A stretch of DNA of 64,000 bases from Marinomonas posidonica_A (lineage in GTDB: Bacteria; Pseudomonadota; Gammaproteobacteria; Pseudomonadales; Marinomonadaceae). Of this stretch, positions 8,573-16,942 are shown in pieces; position 1 is the stretch's first letter; the number at the start of each line of letters is the position of its first letter. The stretch covers positions 62,001-126,000 of the forward strand of contig NZ_JBHZSP010000010.1 of assembly GCF_043643765.1 (NCBI RefSeq). Reading direction: 5' to 3'. The notes beneath the pieces are model-generated. The model was given only the letters and a program-made list of their open reading frames with translations, ran no database searches and was not told where the DNA came from. The translations under genes and the position numbers were made by a program.

Positions 8573-10471
8573 CTAATCGACAATGGCTAGGTTACCGTAA
8601 GTTTCCAACCAGTTTTTACGGTCTCCTGCTCGCTTCTTAGATAACAACTTATCGAGTAATTCGTCAGTATCCAGCTTATCTTCCATGGTTAATTGGATTA
8701 AGCGACGCGTATCTGGCGCCATGGTGGTTTCACGCAATTGCGATGGGTTCATTTCACCCAGACCTTTAAATCGCTGTACATTTGGTGTACTGCGTTTGTT
8801 CTCTGCAGCAATCTTATGCAGGATGATGTCTTTCTCTTCGTCATCCAGTGCATAGTGAACTTCTTTACCAACATCAATACGGTACAAGGGAGGCATGGCC
8901 ACGAACACATGACCATGGTTCACAAGCGCTGGGAAATGACGTACAAACAAAGCGCAAATCAAAGTAGCAATATGCAGGCCATCCGAGTCCGCGTCCGCCA
9001 GAATACAAACCTTGCCATAGCGCAAGCCACTCAAATCATCATCACTTGGATCAACGCCTAATGCCACGGAAATATCATGGATTTCTTGTGAAGCCAACAC
9101 TTGACCAGAATCGACTTCCCAAGAGTTTAAGATCTTACCGCGCAACGGCAAAATGGCTTGAAAATCTTTTTCTCGGGCTTGCTTCGCAGAGCCACCCGCC
9201 GAGTCCCCTTCTACTAAGAAAAGTTCACTTCGAGTAGAGTCTTGGCCAGCACAGTCCGCTAGTTTGCCAGGTAAGGCTGGACCTTGAGTGACTTTTTTAC
9301 GCACTACTTTTTTACTGGCTTTCAGTCGTTTTTGAGCACTATTAATCACTAATTCAGCGATTTTTTTGCCATCTTCTACATGCTTGTTTAACCACAAACT
9401 AAAGGCGTCTTTTACCGTAGCAGAAATGAAAGGCACAATTTGACGAGACGACAAACGTTCTTTGGTTTGCCCGGAGAACTGTGGCTCTTGCAGCTTAGCA
9501 GACAAAACGTAGCTGCAACGGTCCCATACATCTTCCGCCGTTAATTTGATGCCGCGGGGTAACAAGCTATGAAAGTCACAAAACTCACGGATCGCATCCA
9601 ATAAGCCTGTACGTAAACCATTCACATGGGTGCCACCTTGTGCGGTTGGAATTAAGTTAACATAACTTTCGGTCACTAACTCCCCGCCTTCAGGCAGCCA
9701 TTGTACGGCCCAATCTACGCCCTGTGTTTTTTCTGTCAGGCCGCCAACAAATGGTCGCTCTGGCAGCAAGACAAAACCTTCATTCGCTGAAGCCAGGTAA
9801 TCGTTCAAGCCTTCTTGGAAGAACCACTCTTCTCGCTCTTCTTCGCTACCACTCTGATCAATAAAGACCACATGCAACCCGGAACACAGAACCGCTTTGG
9901 CTTTTAACAAGTGTTTTAATCGAGATAGAGAGAATTTCGGGCTATCAAAATACTTTGGATCAGCACTGAATTTAACCTTAGTACCGGTATTTTTCTTGCC
10001 AACGGTGCCAATTTCTTTTAACTCAGAGGTTTTAAAACCATTCTCAAAACCAATATGGTACTGAATGCCATTGCGCTTAACCCATACTTCTAATGAGGTC
10101 GATAAGGCATTCACCACAGACACCCCCACACCGTGGAGACCACCTGAAAATTGGTAATTATCACCAGAGAATTTACCACCAGCATGCAGCTTGGTCAGAA
10201 TCAATTCGACCCCTGAGACCCCTTCTTCTGGGTGAATGTCCACTGGCATACCACGGCCATTGTCTTCCACACTCAATGAGCCATCTTTATACAGTATGAC
10301 CTCAATTCGATCGGCATGTTTTGCTAACGCTTCATCCACTGAGTTATCGATGACTTCTTGTCCAAGGTGGTTTGGGCGAGTCGTGTCCGTATACATTCCA
10401 GGACGTTTTTGTACTGGTTCTAATCCGCTGAGAACCTCTATCGATCCGGCGTTATATTCTTTTGCTGACAT
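8573..10471 (-). CDS. parE: DNA topoisomerase IV subunit B
   Basis: ParE is the ATPase subunit of topoisomerase IV, which decatenates daughter chromosomes together with ParC (not in the window). The ATG at 10471 gives 632 residues, close to E. coli ParE (630); GGAAG sits 11 nt upstream. The GHKL ATPase motifs are DNSVDEALA (42-50), NGRGMP (71-76) and GLHGVG (111-116). The TOPRIM domain has EGDSAGG (421-427) and DADSDG (493-498), the latter ParE-like and distinct from the DADVDG of GyrB. It follows yqiA at a 131-nt distance, as in the E. coli nudF-yqiB-cpdA-yqiA-parE cluster. Confidence 0.96.
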   Translation of the reverse strand: MSAKEYNAGSIEVLSGLEPVQKRPGMYTDTTRPNHLGQEVIDNSVDEALAKHADRIEVILYKDGSLSVEDNGRGMPVDIHPEEGVSGVELILTKLHAGGKFSGDNYQFSGGLHGVGVSVVNALSTSLEVWVKRNGIQYHIGFENGFKTSELKEIGTVGKKNTGTKVKFSADPKYFDSPKFSLSRLKHLLKAKAVLCSGLHVVFIDQSGSEEEREEWFFQEGLNDYLASANEGFVLLPERPFVGGLTEKTQGVDWAVQWLPEGGELVTESYVNLIPTAQGGTHVNGLRTGLLDAIREFCDFHSLLPRGIKLTAEDVWDRCSYVLSAKLQEPQFSGQTKERLSSRQIVPFISATVKDAFSLWLNKHVEDGKKIAELVINSAQKRLKASKKVVRKKVTQGPALPGKLADCAGQDSTRSELFLVEGDSAGGSAKQAREKDFQAILPLRGKILNSWEVDSGQVLASQEIHDISVALGVDPSDDDLSGLRYGKVCILADADSDGLHIATLICALFVRHFPALVNHGHVFVAMPPLYRIDVGKEVHYALDDEEKDIILHKIAAENKRSTPNVQRFKGLGEMNPSQLRETTMAPDTRRLIQLTMEDKLDTDELLDKLLSKKRAGDRKNWLETYGNLAIVD

Positions 10472-10602
10472 GCGAGTTTTTTCTTCCAATCAAACGACAC
10501 CAAATACAGGTTATCTGTATCGGCATTCAAACTAAATAACAATCTTCTGTGAGTCTATCACTGCTTCTACAAAGTTTAAAATAGTCCAATAAAAGCATGA
10601 TC

Positions 10603-11184
10603 TTAGTTGGTTATTATTTCAGCAAATCTAAAAATATCGGTACTGAAACGCTGAAAATCTGTGAAGCTATGATCGCCCCCCTTTTCGTGCGTCAATTTCG
10701 CCACATTAGGAAAAGCATGTAATGCTGCTCGGTAATCCAATACTTCATCGCCTTCTTGCACCATTAACCAATAATGGTGTGATGTTGGCGCGGTAACCAC
10801 TAACGCCTCCAATTCAGCCATATGTTCATTGGTCAGCTTATATTCGTCATGTGTATAGGGGTTTCGTTGAGGTCCTAAATAATCTTTTAGTAGAATCGGC
10901 GCTTGCATGGCAGGGTTCACCAAAATACTCTTAATGCCATACTTTTCCGTCAAATAGGTAGCATAAAAACCGCCTAAAGAACTGCCGATTAAGGTGACAC
11001 CTTGTGACAGATTATCTTCTATCAATGCTTCAAGTTGCTGTATGGCCACTTTAGGTTGCCAGGATAAGCGAGGCGAAATAAAAGCCTGCTCCACATGAAA
11101 AGAATGCGCGGCTTGCTTTAAAACATTGGCTTTATGAGAACGCTCTGAGCTGTTAAAACCATGTATGTAGATTAGAACGGCCAC
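10603..11184 (-). CDS. yqiA: YqiA-type alpha/beta-fold esterase (UPF0227)
   Basis: A 193-residue small serine esterase, the same length as E. coli YqiA. The early oxyanion region is IYIHGFNSS (5-13). The nucleophile elbow GSSLGG places Ser69 as nucleophile. EGDEVLDY near 144-151 supplies the acid and GGDHSF near 169-174 the catalytic His172. The start is GTG at 11184, supported by AGGAG 8 nt upstream. Position between yqiB and parE is conserved with Enterobacteria, which supports the symbol. The physiological substrate is not known; homologues hydrolyse short acyl esters. Confidence 0.9.
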   Translation of the reverse strand: MAVLIYIHGFNSSERSHKANVLKQAAHSFHVEQAFISPRLSWQPKVAIQQLEALIEDNLSQGVTLIGSSLGGFYATYLTEKYGIKSILVNPAMQAPILLKDYLGPQRNPYTHDEYKLTNEHMAELEALVVTAPTSHHYWLMVQEGDEVLDYRAALHAFPNVAKLTHEKGGDHSFTDFQRFSTDIFRFAEIITN

Positions 11185-11209
11185 TTAGCTTCTCCTAAGT
11201 AAATAAGGG

Positions 11210-11686
11210 TTAGGCGAATTGAAAAGGTAAAGGATTATGTAGCCTATGACCATGTTTCAAACAAAGCTCTAGCAAATCGGCCAACTGTTGATTAAGACGG
11301 AATTTTTCATCCCGATGCAACATAGCATCATTTGGATAAGGGTAAACCCCGCTGTACTGTCGATGTCCGTCAGTAATTTCGGCTATGCCCACATCATGGT
11401 ACAAACGAATGGTGAGAGACAATGAAGTTTCAAACAATAACCTTTTTTGGGTTTGCGGACCAAACTCTAGCGCCATTTCAGATGTGAATTTACTTTCTTG
11501 ACCTAAAGTAAGACGCAAGCGACTTTCCTGATCGCCATTAGAATGAATTGAAAAATGCCATTCCCCAGCCTCCTCTTGGCCACGCATAATCCGGCCAATT
11601 CGGCGATAATTCAATTCACCGAGCAGCTGCAAGCTAACCAAATCTGGGACATATTGCTTATTTGCTTTTTTCATCACTTCTGTCAT
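11210..11686 (-). CDS. yqiB: DUF1249 protein YqiB
   Basis: A 158-residue protein with the DUF1249 signature LTIRLYHDVGIAEI in the middle, then YPYPNDAMLHRDEKFRLNQ and an LELCLKHG tail. It closely parallels E. coli YqiB, which lies in the same gene neighbourhood. The function is unknown. It begins 5 nt after the acyltransferase stop and ends 25 nt before yqiA, so it is part of one nudF-acyltransferase-yqiB-yqiA transcript. The start could also be the internal ATG at 11674, because ribosome-site evidence is weak. Confidence 0.85.
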   Translation of the reverse strand: MTEVMKKANKQYVPDLVSLQLLGELNYRRIGRIMRGQEEAGEWHFSIHSNGDQESRLRLTLGQESKFTSEMALEFGPQTQKRLLFETSLSLTIRLYHDVGIAEITDGHRQYSGVYPYPNDAMLHRDEKFRLNQQLADLLELCLKHGHRLHNPLPFQFA

Positions 11687-11691
11687 TCGAG

Positions 11692-12669
11692 TTAAGTATT
11701 TCCTTCAGAAATCGATTTATCCGTATTGACGTCTTTCGTTACCAACGCTTCTAACTGATACCCCATTCTGACATCTTTATCGTGCCAGTATAGGTTAAAC
11801 CACTCAAAAAAAGCTCCTCGATCTTTATCAGCTGGGCGAAATTCTGGGGCTAAAAAACGCTCAGGCAAAGCGACTTCACGGGTCATTACTTTTGCTTTAC
11901 TCAAACGTCCACATAATACATCCCAACCGGAAATATTAGCCTGATCATACAAGACATTGATATCCGTAATACTGGTGATTCTGTTTGGCATGGTTTGCAA
12001 GATAAAGCCCACACCGCCCGCTTTTGGTTTGAGTAAGTTTGTATATTCAGAACTCTGAGATTGATGCTTTTGTTGAGTAAAACGCGTCCCTTCCACAAAG
12101 GTTAAAATCGAATTAGGACGATTTAAAAGACGTTCACAAGAGCGGCGCGTGGTTTCCAAATCTTTTCCAGCCAGATGCGGCTTTTTCACTAAGGTTTCCT
12201 TACGGTAACGTTTCATATAGGGAAACCCCATTATATAGGTAGCGGTACCAACGAATGGCATCCAAAATAATGCCTGCTTCATAAAGACTCTTGGCAACGG
12301 GCGTTTGCCTTGGATTTGCGCCAGAATGATGTACACATCCACCCAAGATCGATGATTGGAAATCATCAAACTCCAGCTGTTAAAGTCGCTAACCATGTTG
12401 TCATCTAGGTCCCATTGCACTCCCAGAATATTTTTCAACCACCATTCATTACCACTCACCCAACCGTTAAACAAACGATCAAAATAATCTTCCGCTAATG
12501 CTTTATGTTTTTCATTCCCCAACAACAAGGGTGCGATGAAGTGTGCTAAAACAGACCAAAAACATACATTCACACACATGAATAGAAATGAAATAAAGCC
12601 AACCACTGGCTCTAGTATTGGCTGCTTTCTTAAGCCTTTTAGATGGTCTTTTATCATTATCATACTCAT
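11692..12669 (-). CDS. PlsC/LPLAT-family acyltransferase, YihG-like
   Basis: A membrane-anchored 1-acylglycerophosphate-type acyltransferase of 325 residues. A hydrophobic segment spans about 20-50. The catalytic motif NHRSWVD is at 105-111 and the acceptor-phosphate motif FVEGTRFT at 191-198, the latter typical of the YihG branch. It probably remodels phospholipid acyl chains at the inner membrane. The ATG at 12669 overlaps the nudF stop as ATGA, implying translational coupling; a GTG at 12681 is the alternative. It occupies the place taken by cpdA in the E. coli nudF-yqiB-cpdA-yqiA-parE cluster. Confidence 0.85.
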   Translation of the reverse strand: MSMIMIKDHLKGLRKQPILEPVVGFISFLFMCVNVCFWSVLAHFIAPLLLGNEKHKALAEDYFDRLFNGWVSGNEWWLKNILGVQWDLDDNMVSDFNSWSLMISNHRSWVDVYIILAQIQGKRPLPRVFMKQALFWMPFVGTATYIMGFPYMKRYRKETLVKKPHLAGKDLETTRRSCERLLNRPNSILTFVEGTRFTQQKHQSQSSEYTNLLKPKAGGVGFILQTMPNRITSITDINVLYDQANISGWDVLCGRLSKAKVMTREVALPERFLAPEFRPADKDRGAFFEWFNLYWHDKDVRMGYQLEALVTKDVNTDKSISEGNT

Positions 12670-13289
12670 GCAGCTTGCCACTTTTTAACCAGCTCAGATC
12701 TATTCAGGGCAAACCATTGCAACCCCATGATGGTACTAGCGTTCTCTATGTCTTGGCACAACAAATCAATGGCTTCCTGAGACGTCATAAGATGTAACTT
12801 AATGTCTTCATTTTCATCATCTAAGCCGTGAGTACGTGTCACATCCACCAAACTGGCATCAAACTCCCCTGCGTACATACGCAGATATTCCACTAGCCCG
12901 CCTGGTGACGGCACAAATTTAAACATGTATTCAAGTCGCTTTACTTCGACACCCGCCTCTTCCATCGCTTCACGTCGCGCAACATCTTCATCCTGCTCTC
13001 CTGCTTCAACCATACCGGCTACCAACTCCAACAACCAAGGCGAGGAATTTCTTAATACTGCAGGACGAAATTGTTCTATTAATAAAATTTTGTCGGCTTT
13101 TGGATCAAACAATAAAACACATACCGCATCGTCTCGAACCATCATTTCTCTGGTCATTGGTTGACTCCAATCACCATTAAACTTCCTGTGTCTTAGCGTG
13201 AGTTTGCGCATTTCAAAGAAGCCTTTGTAAACGCATTCGTCCTTTAACACTTCAACATCTTCACGACGATAACTTGGCGTAAACTTCAT
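12666..13289 (-). CDS. nudF: ADP-ribose pyrophosphatase (Nudix)
   Basis: NudF hydrolyses ADP-ribose to AMP and ribose 5-phosphate, a cytosolic house-cleaning reaction. The 207-residue length matches E. coli NudF (209). The Nudix box runs from Gly92 to about Val114 (GMVEAGEQ, then ARREAMEEAGV) and fits GX5EX7REUXEEXGU. The IEQFRPAV segment upstream and the substrate-specificity SPGGLVEYLRMY segment downstream of the box are typical. It is the first gene of a minus-strand unit running to yqiA or parE and is divergent from tag. Its stop overlaps the next gene by ATGA. Confidence 0.93.
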   Translation of the reverse strand: MKFTPSYRREDVEVLKDECVYKGFFEMRKLTLRHRKFNGDWSQPMTREMMVRDDAVCVLLFDPKADKILLIEQFRPAVLRNSSPWLLELVAGMVEAGEQDEDVARREAMEEAGVEVKRLEYMFKFVPSPGGLVEYLRMYAGEFDASLVDVTRTHGLDDENEDIKLHLMTSQEAIDLLCQDIENASTIMGLQWFALNRSELVKKWQAA

Positions 13290-13382
13290 ACTCGATTGTC
13301 CTATCCGATCCTACTAATGCTTGGCTGTTTGTATTATGGTGTTTTACTAGAGTTCAATTATCCCTGTTTAAGGAGCACATTA

Positions 13383-13952
13383 ATGGATAACCTACGCTGC
13401 AGCTGGTGTTTAGGATCTCCTGAGTACATTCATTATCACGATACTGAATGGGGAATTCCAATCTACGATGACCACAGCCTATTTGAATGTATTGTACTCG
13501 AAAGCGCTCAGGCAGGTCTAAGCTGGATTACCATTTTGCGTAAAAGAGAAGGTTATCGCGCTGCTTTTCATGATTTTAACCCACAAAAAGTCGCCAACAT
13601 GACAGAACAAGACGTGACTCGCTTGTTGCAAGATGAAAGCATTGTCCGTCACCGTGCGAAAATTGAAGCCACCATCAACAATGCCAAAGCCTTTTTAAAA
13701 ATAGTCGACGAGTTCGGTTCTTTTAGTGACTATTTTTGGGCGTTTTCTGATCATAAAGTCATAGATAATCACCCAAAAACACTGCAAGACGTTCCAGCCT
13801 TAACCGAACTTTCCACACGCTTTTCAAAAGACTTGAAAAAACGAGGCTTCAAGTTCTTAGGGGCGACGACTTGCTATGCCTTCATGCAAGCAACAGGTAT
13901 GGTCAATGATCATGTTATGAGCTGTACAGCGCGTAAAGGAAATAAGTCATAA
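13383..13952 (+). CDS. tag: DNA-3-methyladenine glycosylase I
   Basis: Tag excises 3-methyladenine from alkylated DNA. The ATG at 13383 follows AAGGAG (13370-13375) at a 7-nt spacing and gives 189 residues; upstream in-frame codons are not family-like. The zinc ligands are all visible at Cys6, His19, His177 and Cys181, each two positions later than in E. coli Tag. Core motifs include AGLSWITILRKREGYR and KKRGFKFLGATTCYAFMQATG. It is transcribed divergently from nudF. The pse operon promoter begins only 19 nt after its stop codon. Confidence 0.95.
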   Translation: MDNLRCSWCLGSPEYIHYHDTEWGIPIYDDHSLFECIVLESAQAGLSWITILRKREGYRAAFHDFNPQKVANMTEQDVTRLLQDESIVRHRAKIEATINNAKAFLKIVDEFGSFSDYFWAFSDHKVIDNHPKTLQDVPALTELSTRFSKDLKKRGFKFLGATTCYAFMQATGMVNDHVMSCTARKGNKS

Positions 13953-13970
13953 ACAGACGCTTGATTTAAT

Positions 13971-13997
13971 TAATGTTTCCATCACACTAGCCGATAC
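13971..13997 (+). promoter_or_regulatory. Sigma-28 (FliA)-type promoter for pseB operon
   Basis: TAATGTTT (13971-13978), an 11-nt spacer and GCCGATAC (13990-13997) match the enterobacterial FliA consensus TAAAGTTT-N11-GCCGATAA at 7 of 8 bases in each half. A start near 14004 would give a 5' leader of about 70 nt before pseB. Confidence 0.75.
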
Positions 13998-14074
13998 AAA
14001 TAGACTGTCCTTGTAACCGAGCTCTGCATGTTTATATGGACGATTCATTTATTCAATTGGTTTGGTATTCATTC

Positions 14075-15070
14075 ATGTTTAATAACAAAAGTATTCTTAT
14101 TACTGGTGGCACAGGCTCTTTTGGCCGCCAGTATGTCAAAACTCTTTTAGCCAATTACCAACCCAAGCGACTGGTCATTTATTCTCGCGATGAGCTCAAG
14201 CAATATGAGATGCAACAAGATTTTGATGCGCCTTGTATGCGTTATTTTATTGGCGATGTGCGTGATAAAGACCGCATGACTCAAGCCATGCGCGATGTCG
14301 ATTTTGTGATCCATGCCGCGGCCTTAAAACAAGTGCCAGCGGCTGAATACAACCCAATGGAATGCATTAAAACCAATATCCATGGTGCTGAAAATGTCAT
14401 CGCTGCGGCCATCGCCAACGATGTCGAGAAAGTGATTGCCTTATCCACAGACAAAGCCGCCGCACCAATTAACCTATACGGTGCTACCAAATTGGCTTCG
14501 GATAAACTCTTTGTTGCCGCGAACAATATGGTGGGACAAGGACGAACTCGCTTTTCCGTTGTTCGTTACGGCAATGTGGTCGGTTCCCGTGGTTCCGTCG
14601 TACCTTTCTTTCAAAAACTGGTTGCCGATGGAGCCGACGCCATTCCAATCACTCACCCTGAAATGACGCGTTTTTGGATTACCTTGCCAATGGGCGTCGA
14701 TTTTGTACTGAAAAACTTCCAGCGCATGCAGGGTGGTGAAATCTTCATCCCGAAAATTCCATCCGTGCAGATCATGGATCTAGCGGCAGCTTATGCCCCT
14801 GATTTACCAACCAAAGAAATTGGTATTCGTCCAGGCGAAAAGCTTCATGAAGTCATGTGTCCTGCAGATGACTCTTTCCACACATTCGAATTCGATGATC
14901 ATTACGTCATTGCTCCTAGCATCAAGTTCCATCAAGAAGACATGAATTTCGGTTTGAATAAGTTAGGGGAAAATGGCCACTTAGTGGCCCCTGGATACGA
15001 ATATCAATCTGGTAGTAACCCTCACTTTTTAAGTGTGGAAGACATTTTGGCGTTTGATGATGACCACTGA
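14075..15070 (+). CDS. pseB: UDP-N-acetylglucosamine 4,6-dehydratase (inverting)
   Basis: PseB performs the first step of pseudaminic acid synthesis, dehydrating and C5-epimerising UDP-GlcNAc. The ATG at 14075 gives 331 residues and the family N-terminus MFNNKSILITGG; the ATG at 14036 would add 13 non-conserved residues. It is an extended SDR protein with the NAD(P) loop GGTGSFG (11-17). The catalytic region STDKAAAPINLYGATK has Asp126, Lys127 and Tyr135. It starts the pseB-pseC-pseF run, overlapping pseC by 11 nt, and lies behind a FliA-type promoter. Confidence 0.95.
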   Translation: MFNNKSILITGGTGSFGRQYVKTLLANYQPKRLVIYSRDELKQYEMQQDFDAPCMRYFIGDVRDKDRMTQAMRDVDFVIHAAALKQVPAAEYNPMECIKTNIHGAENVIAAAIANDVEKVIALSTDKAAAPINLYGATKLASDKLFVAANNMVGQGRTRFSVVRYGNVVGSRGSVVPFFQKLVADGADAIPITHPEMTRFWITLPMGVDFVLKNFQRMQGGEIFIPKIPSVQIMDLAAAYAPDLPTKEIGIRPGEKLHEVMCPADDSFHTFEFDDHYVIAPSIKFHQEDMNFGLNKLGENGHLVAPGYEYQSGSNPHFLSVEDILAFDDDH

Positions 15071-16241
15071 GTTCATTCCTTATGGTCGACAAACCATAGA
15101 TCAGACTGATATCGATGCCGTCACAGAAGTACTGACATCGTCTTATCTTACTCAAGGCCCTAAAGTGACAGCGTTCGAACAAGCGCTAGCGTCTCAAGTC
15201 CATGCTCAACATGCAGTGGCAGCAAACAGTGCCACGTCTGCTCTACATTTGGCTTGTCTCGCATTAGGCGTACAACAAGGTGATTGGGTATGGACATCTC
15301 CCAACACCTTTATTGCTTCTGCCAATTGTGCTCGCTATTGCTCTGCCAAGGTGGACTTTGTCGACATAGATCCTAATACCTATAACCTATGTCCTAATGC
15401 CTTGGCCCGAAAATTAGCCCGAGCTAAGCTCGACAATTGCTTACCTAAAGTGGTCATCCCAGTGCATTTTGCAGGCCAATCTTGTGATATGAAAGCAATT
15501 CATCAGCTTAGCTTAGAATACGGTTTTCAGATTATTGAAGACGCGTCTCACGCCATTGGCGGACAGTACCAAGGCAAACCTATTGGCGACTGTCGATACA
15601 GTGATATTTGTGTGTTCAGCTTCCACCCGGTCAAAATCATCACCACTGGTGAAGGCGGCATGGCCACGACGAATTCTTCTGAATACGCCAATCACATGCG
15701 CACTCATGCGCAACAAGGCACAATCAAAGACCCAGAAGCACTAAGCCAATCCCCTGGCGATTGGTATTACGAACAGCATACCCTAGGTTACAACTATCGT
15801 ATGACCGAGTTACAAGCTGCATTAGGCCTGTCTCAGTTAACTAAGTTAGACGACTTTATTGCACAACGTCATGCTCAGTTTGTCTATTATTCGGACAAGT
15901 TAAAAGCATTACCTATCACGCTTCCTCAACAGCATATCGACTCCCATTCGGCACTGCATCTATTCCCAATACTGCTTCCTAAAGGCCATCAACATTCAAG
16001 AAAAGCCATCTTTGATGCCTTACGATTGGCCGGTGTCGGCACGCAAGTTCATTACATCCCCGTACACACACAACCCTATTACCAAGCACTCGGTTTTACC
16101 TGGGGCGATTTTCCCATAGCAGAAGAATACTATCAGCGGACCTTAAGCTTGCCTTTGTTTTACGATTTAACTCAAGCGCAACAAGACAAGGTAATTCAGG
16201 TTCTAGCACAAGCATTACATGACCATGGAGTGATCAACTAA
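15060..16241 (+). CDS. pseC: UDP-4-amino-4,6-dideoxy-N-acetyl-beta-L-altrosamine transaminase
   Basis: PseC is the PLP aminotransferase (DegT/DnrJ/EryC1 fold) that aminates C4 of the PseB product. It has 393 residues from the ATG at 15060 (ATG at 15057 is equally possible), inside the last codons of pseB. The N-terminal FIPYGRQTIDQTDIDAV segment is PseC-like. EDASHAIGG near 160-168 contacts PLP, and SFHPVKIITTGEGG contains the internal-aldimine lysine, about Lys192. The stop TAA overlaps the pseF start by one base (TAATG). The call is secure by family signature and operon context. Confidence 0.94.
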   Translation: MTTEFIPYGRQTIDQTDIDAVTEVLTSSYLTQGPKVTAFEQALASQVHAQHAVAANSATSALHLACLALGVQQGDWVWTSPNTFIASANCARYCSAKVDFVDIDPNTYNLCPNALARKLARAKLDNCLPKVVIPVHFAGQSCDMKAIHQLSLEYGFQIIEDASHAIGGQYQGKPIGDCRYSDICVFSFHPVKIITTGEGGMATTNSSEYANHMRTHAQQGTIKDPEALSQSPGDWYYEQHTLGYNYRMTELQAALGLSQLTKLDDFIAQRHAQFVYYSDKLKALPITLPQQHIDSHSALHLFPILLPKGHQHSRKAIFDALRLAGVGTQVHYIPVHTQPYYQALGFTWGDFPIAEEYYQRTLSLPLFYDLTQAQQDKVIQVLAQALHDHGVIN

Positions 16242-16942
16242 TGTTAGACAATACATCCTATCGTGTCGCCGTCATCCCAGCTCGCGGCGGTTCTCAACGC
16301 ATCAGTCGTAAAAACATTCGTTTACTTAATGGTAAGCCACTGATTGCGTACTCCATCGAAGCGGCACTCAAATCCAATCTATTTGATCGCGTAATTGTGT
16401 CAACAGATGACGACGATATTGCAGAAATTGCCCGTTATTTTGGCGCAGAAACCCCATTTAAACGCCCTGCAGAGCTGTCTGATCACACCACAGGCACCAC
16501 TCCAGTGATGCAGCATGCATTAAACATTTTAAGTGCGGAAGGCAATACACCAGATGTGGCCTGCTTAATTTACGCAACCTGCCCTTTATTAACCAAAGAA
16601 GACTTACTAGCCGGCTTAGAATTATTGCCCCAAGAAGGTTTTAGTTTCTCCGCTACCACCTTTGATTTTCCCATTCTACGAGCATTGCACACTAACGAAC
16701 ATGGTGAGTTGGCACCGATGTTCCCAGAACACATAGGTAAGCGCTCACAGGATTTAGTAGAAGCCATTCACGATGCGGGGCAGTTTTATTGGGCTCGCCC
16801 AGATGATTGGTTTAATCGCGATATTTTTGGTCCTAGCTCTAAGCCATTGTTATTACCAAGACATCGAATTCAGGATCTAGACACAGAAGAAGATTGGCAG
16901 CGTCTCACCCAATTGATGGCACTGCAAAAACGACCTGCTTAA
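16241..16942 (+). CDS. pseF: Pseudaminic acid cytidylyltransferase
   Basis: PseF activates pseudaminic acid with CTP to CMP-pseudaminic acid, the donor for flagellin glycosylation. It has 233 residues in the CMP-sialate synthetase fold. The N-terminal CTP-binding loop is IPARGGSQRISRKNI (11-25). The VSTDDDDIAEIA stretch follows, and a later RHRIQDLDTEEDW motif is typical of PseF/NeuA enzymes. It is translationally coupled to pseC by TAATG. Its stop overlaps the stop of the convergent pseG gene by 4 bp, so no separate terminator fits between the two halves of the pathway. Confidence 0.94.
   Translation: MLDNTSYRVAVIPARGGSQRISRKNIRLLNGKPLIAYSIEAALKSNLFDRVIVSTDDDDIAEIARYFGAETPFKRPAELSDHTTGTTPVMQHALNILSAEGNTPDVACLIYATCPLLTKEDLLAGLELLPQEGFSFSATTFDFPILRALHTNEHGELAPMFPEHIGKRSQDLVEAIHDAGQFYWARPDDWFNRDIFGPSSKPLLLPRHRIQDLDTEEDWQRLTQLMALQKRPA

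Noticed and set aside
10524..10531. GCCGATAC on the minus strand upstream of parE, identical to a FliA -10
   Set aside because: The 8 bases 11 nt upstream do not resemble TAAAGTTT, and parE is a housekeeping gene.
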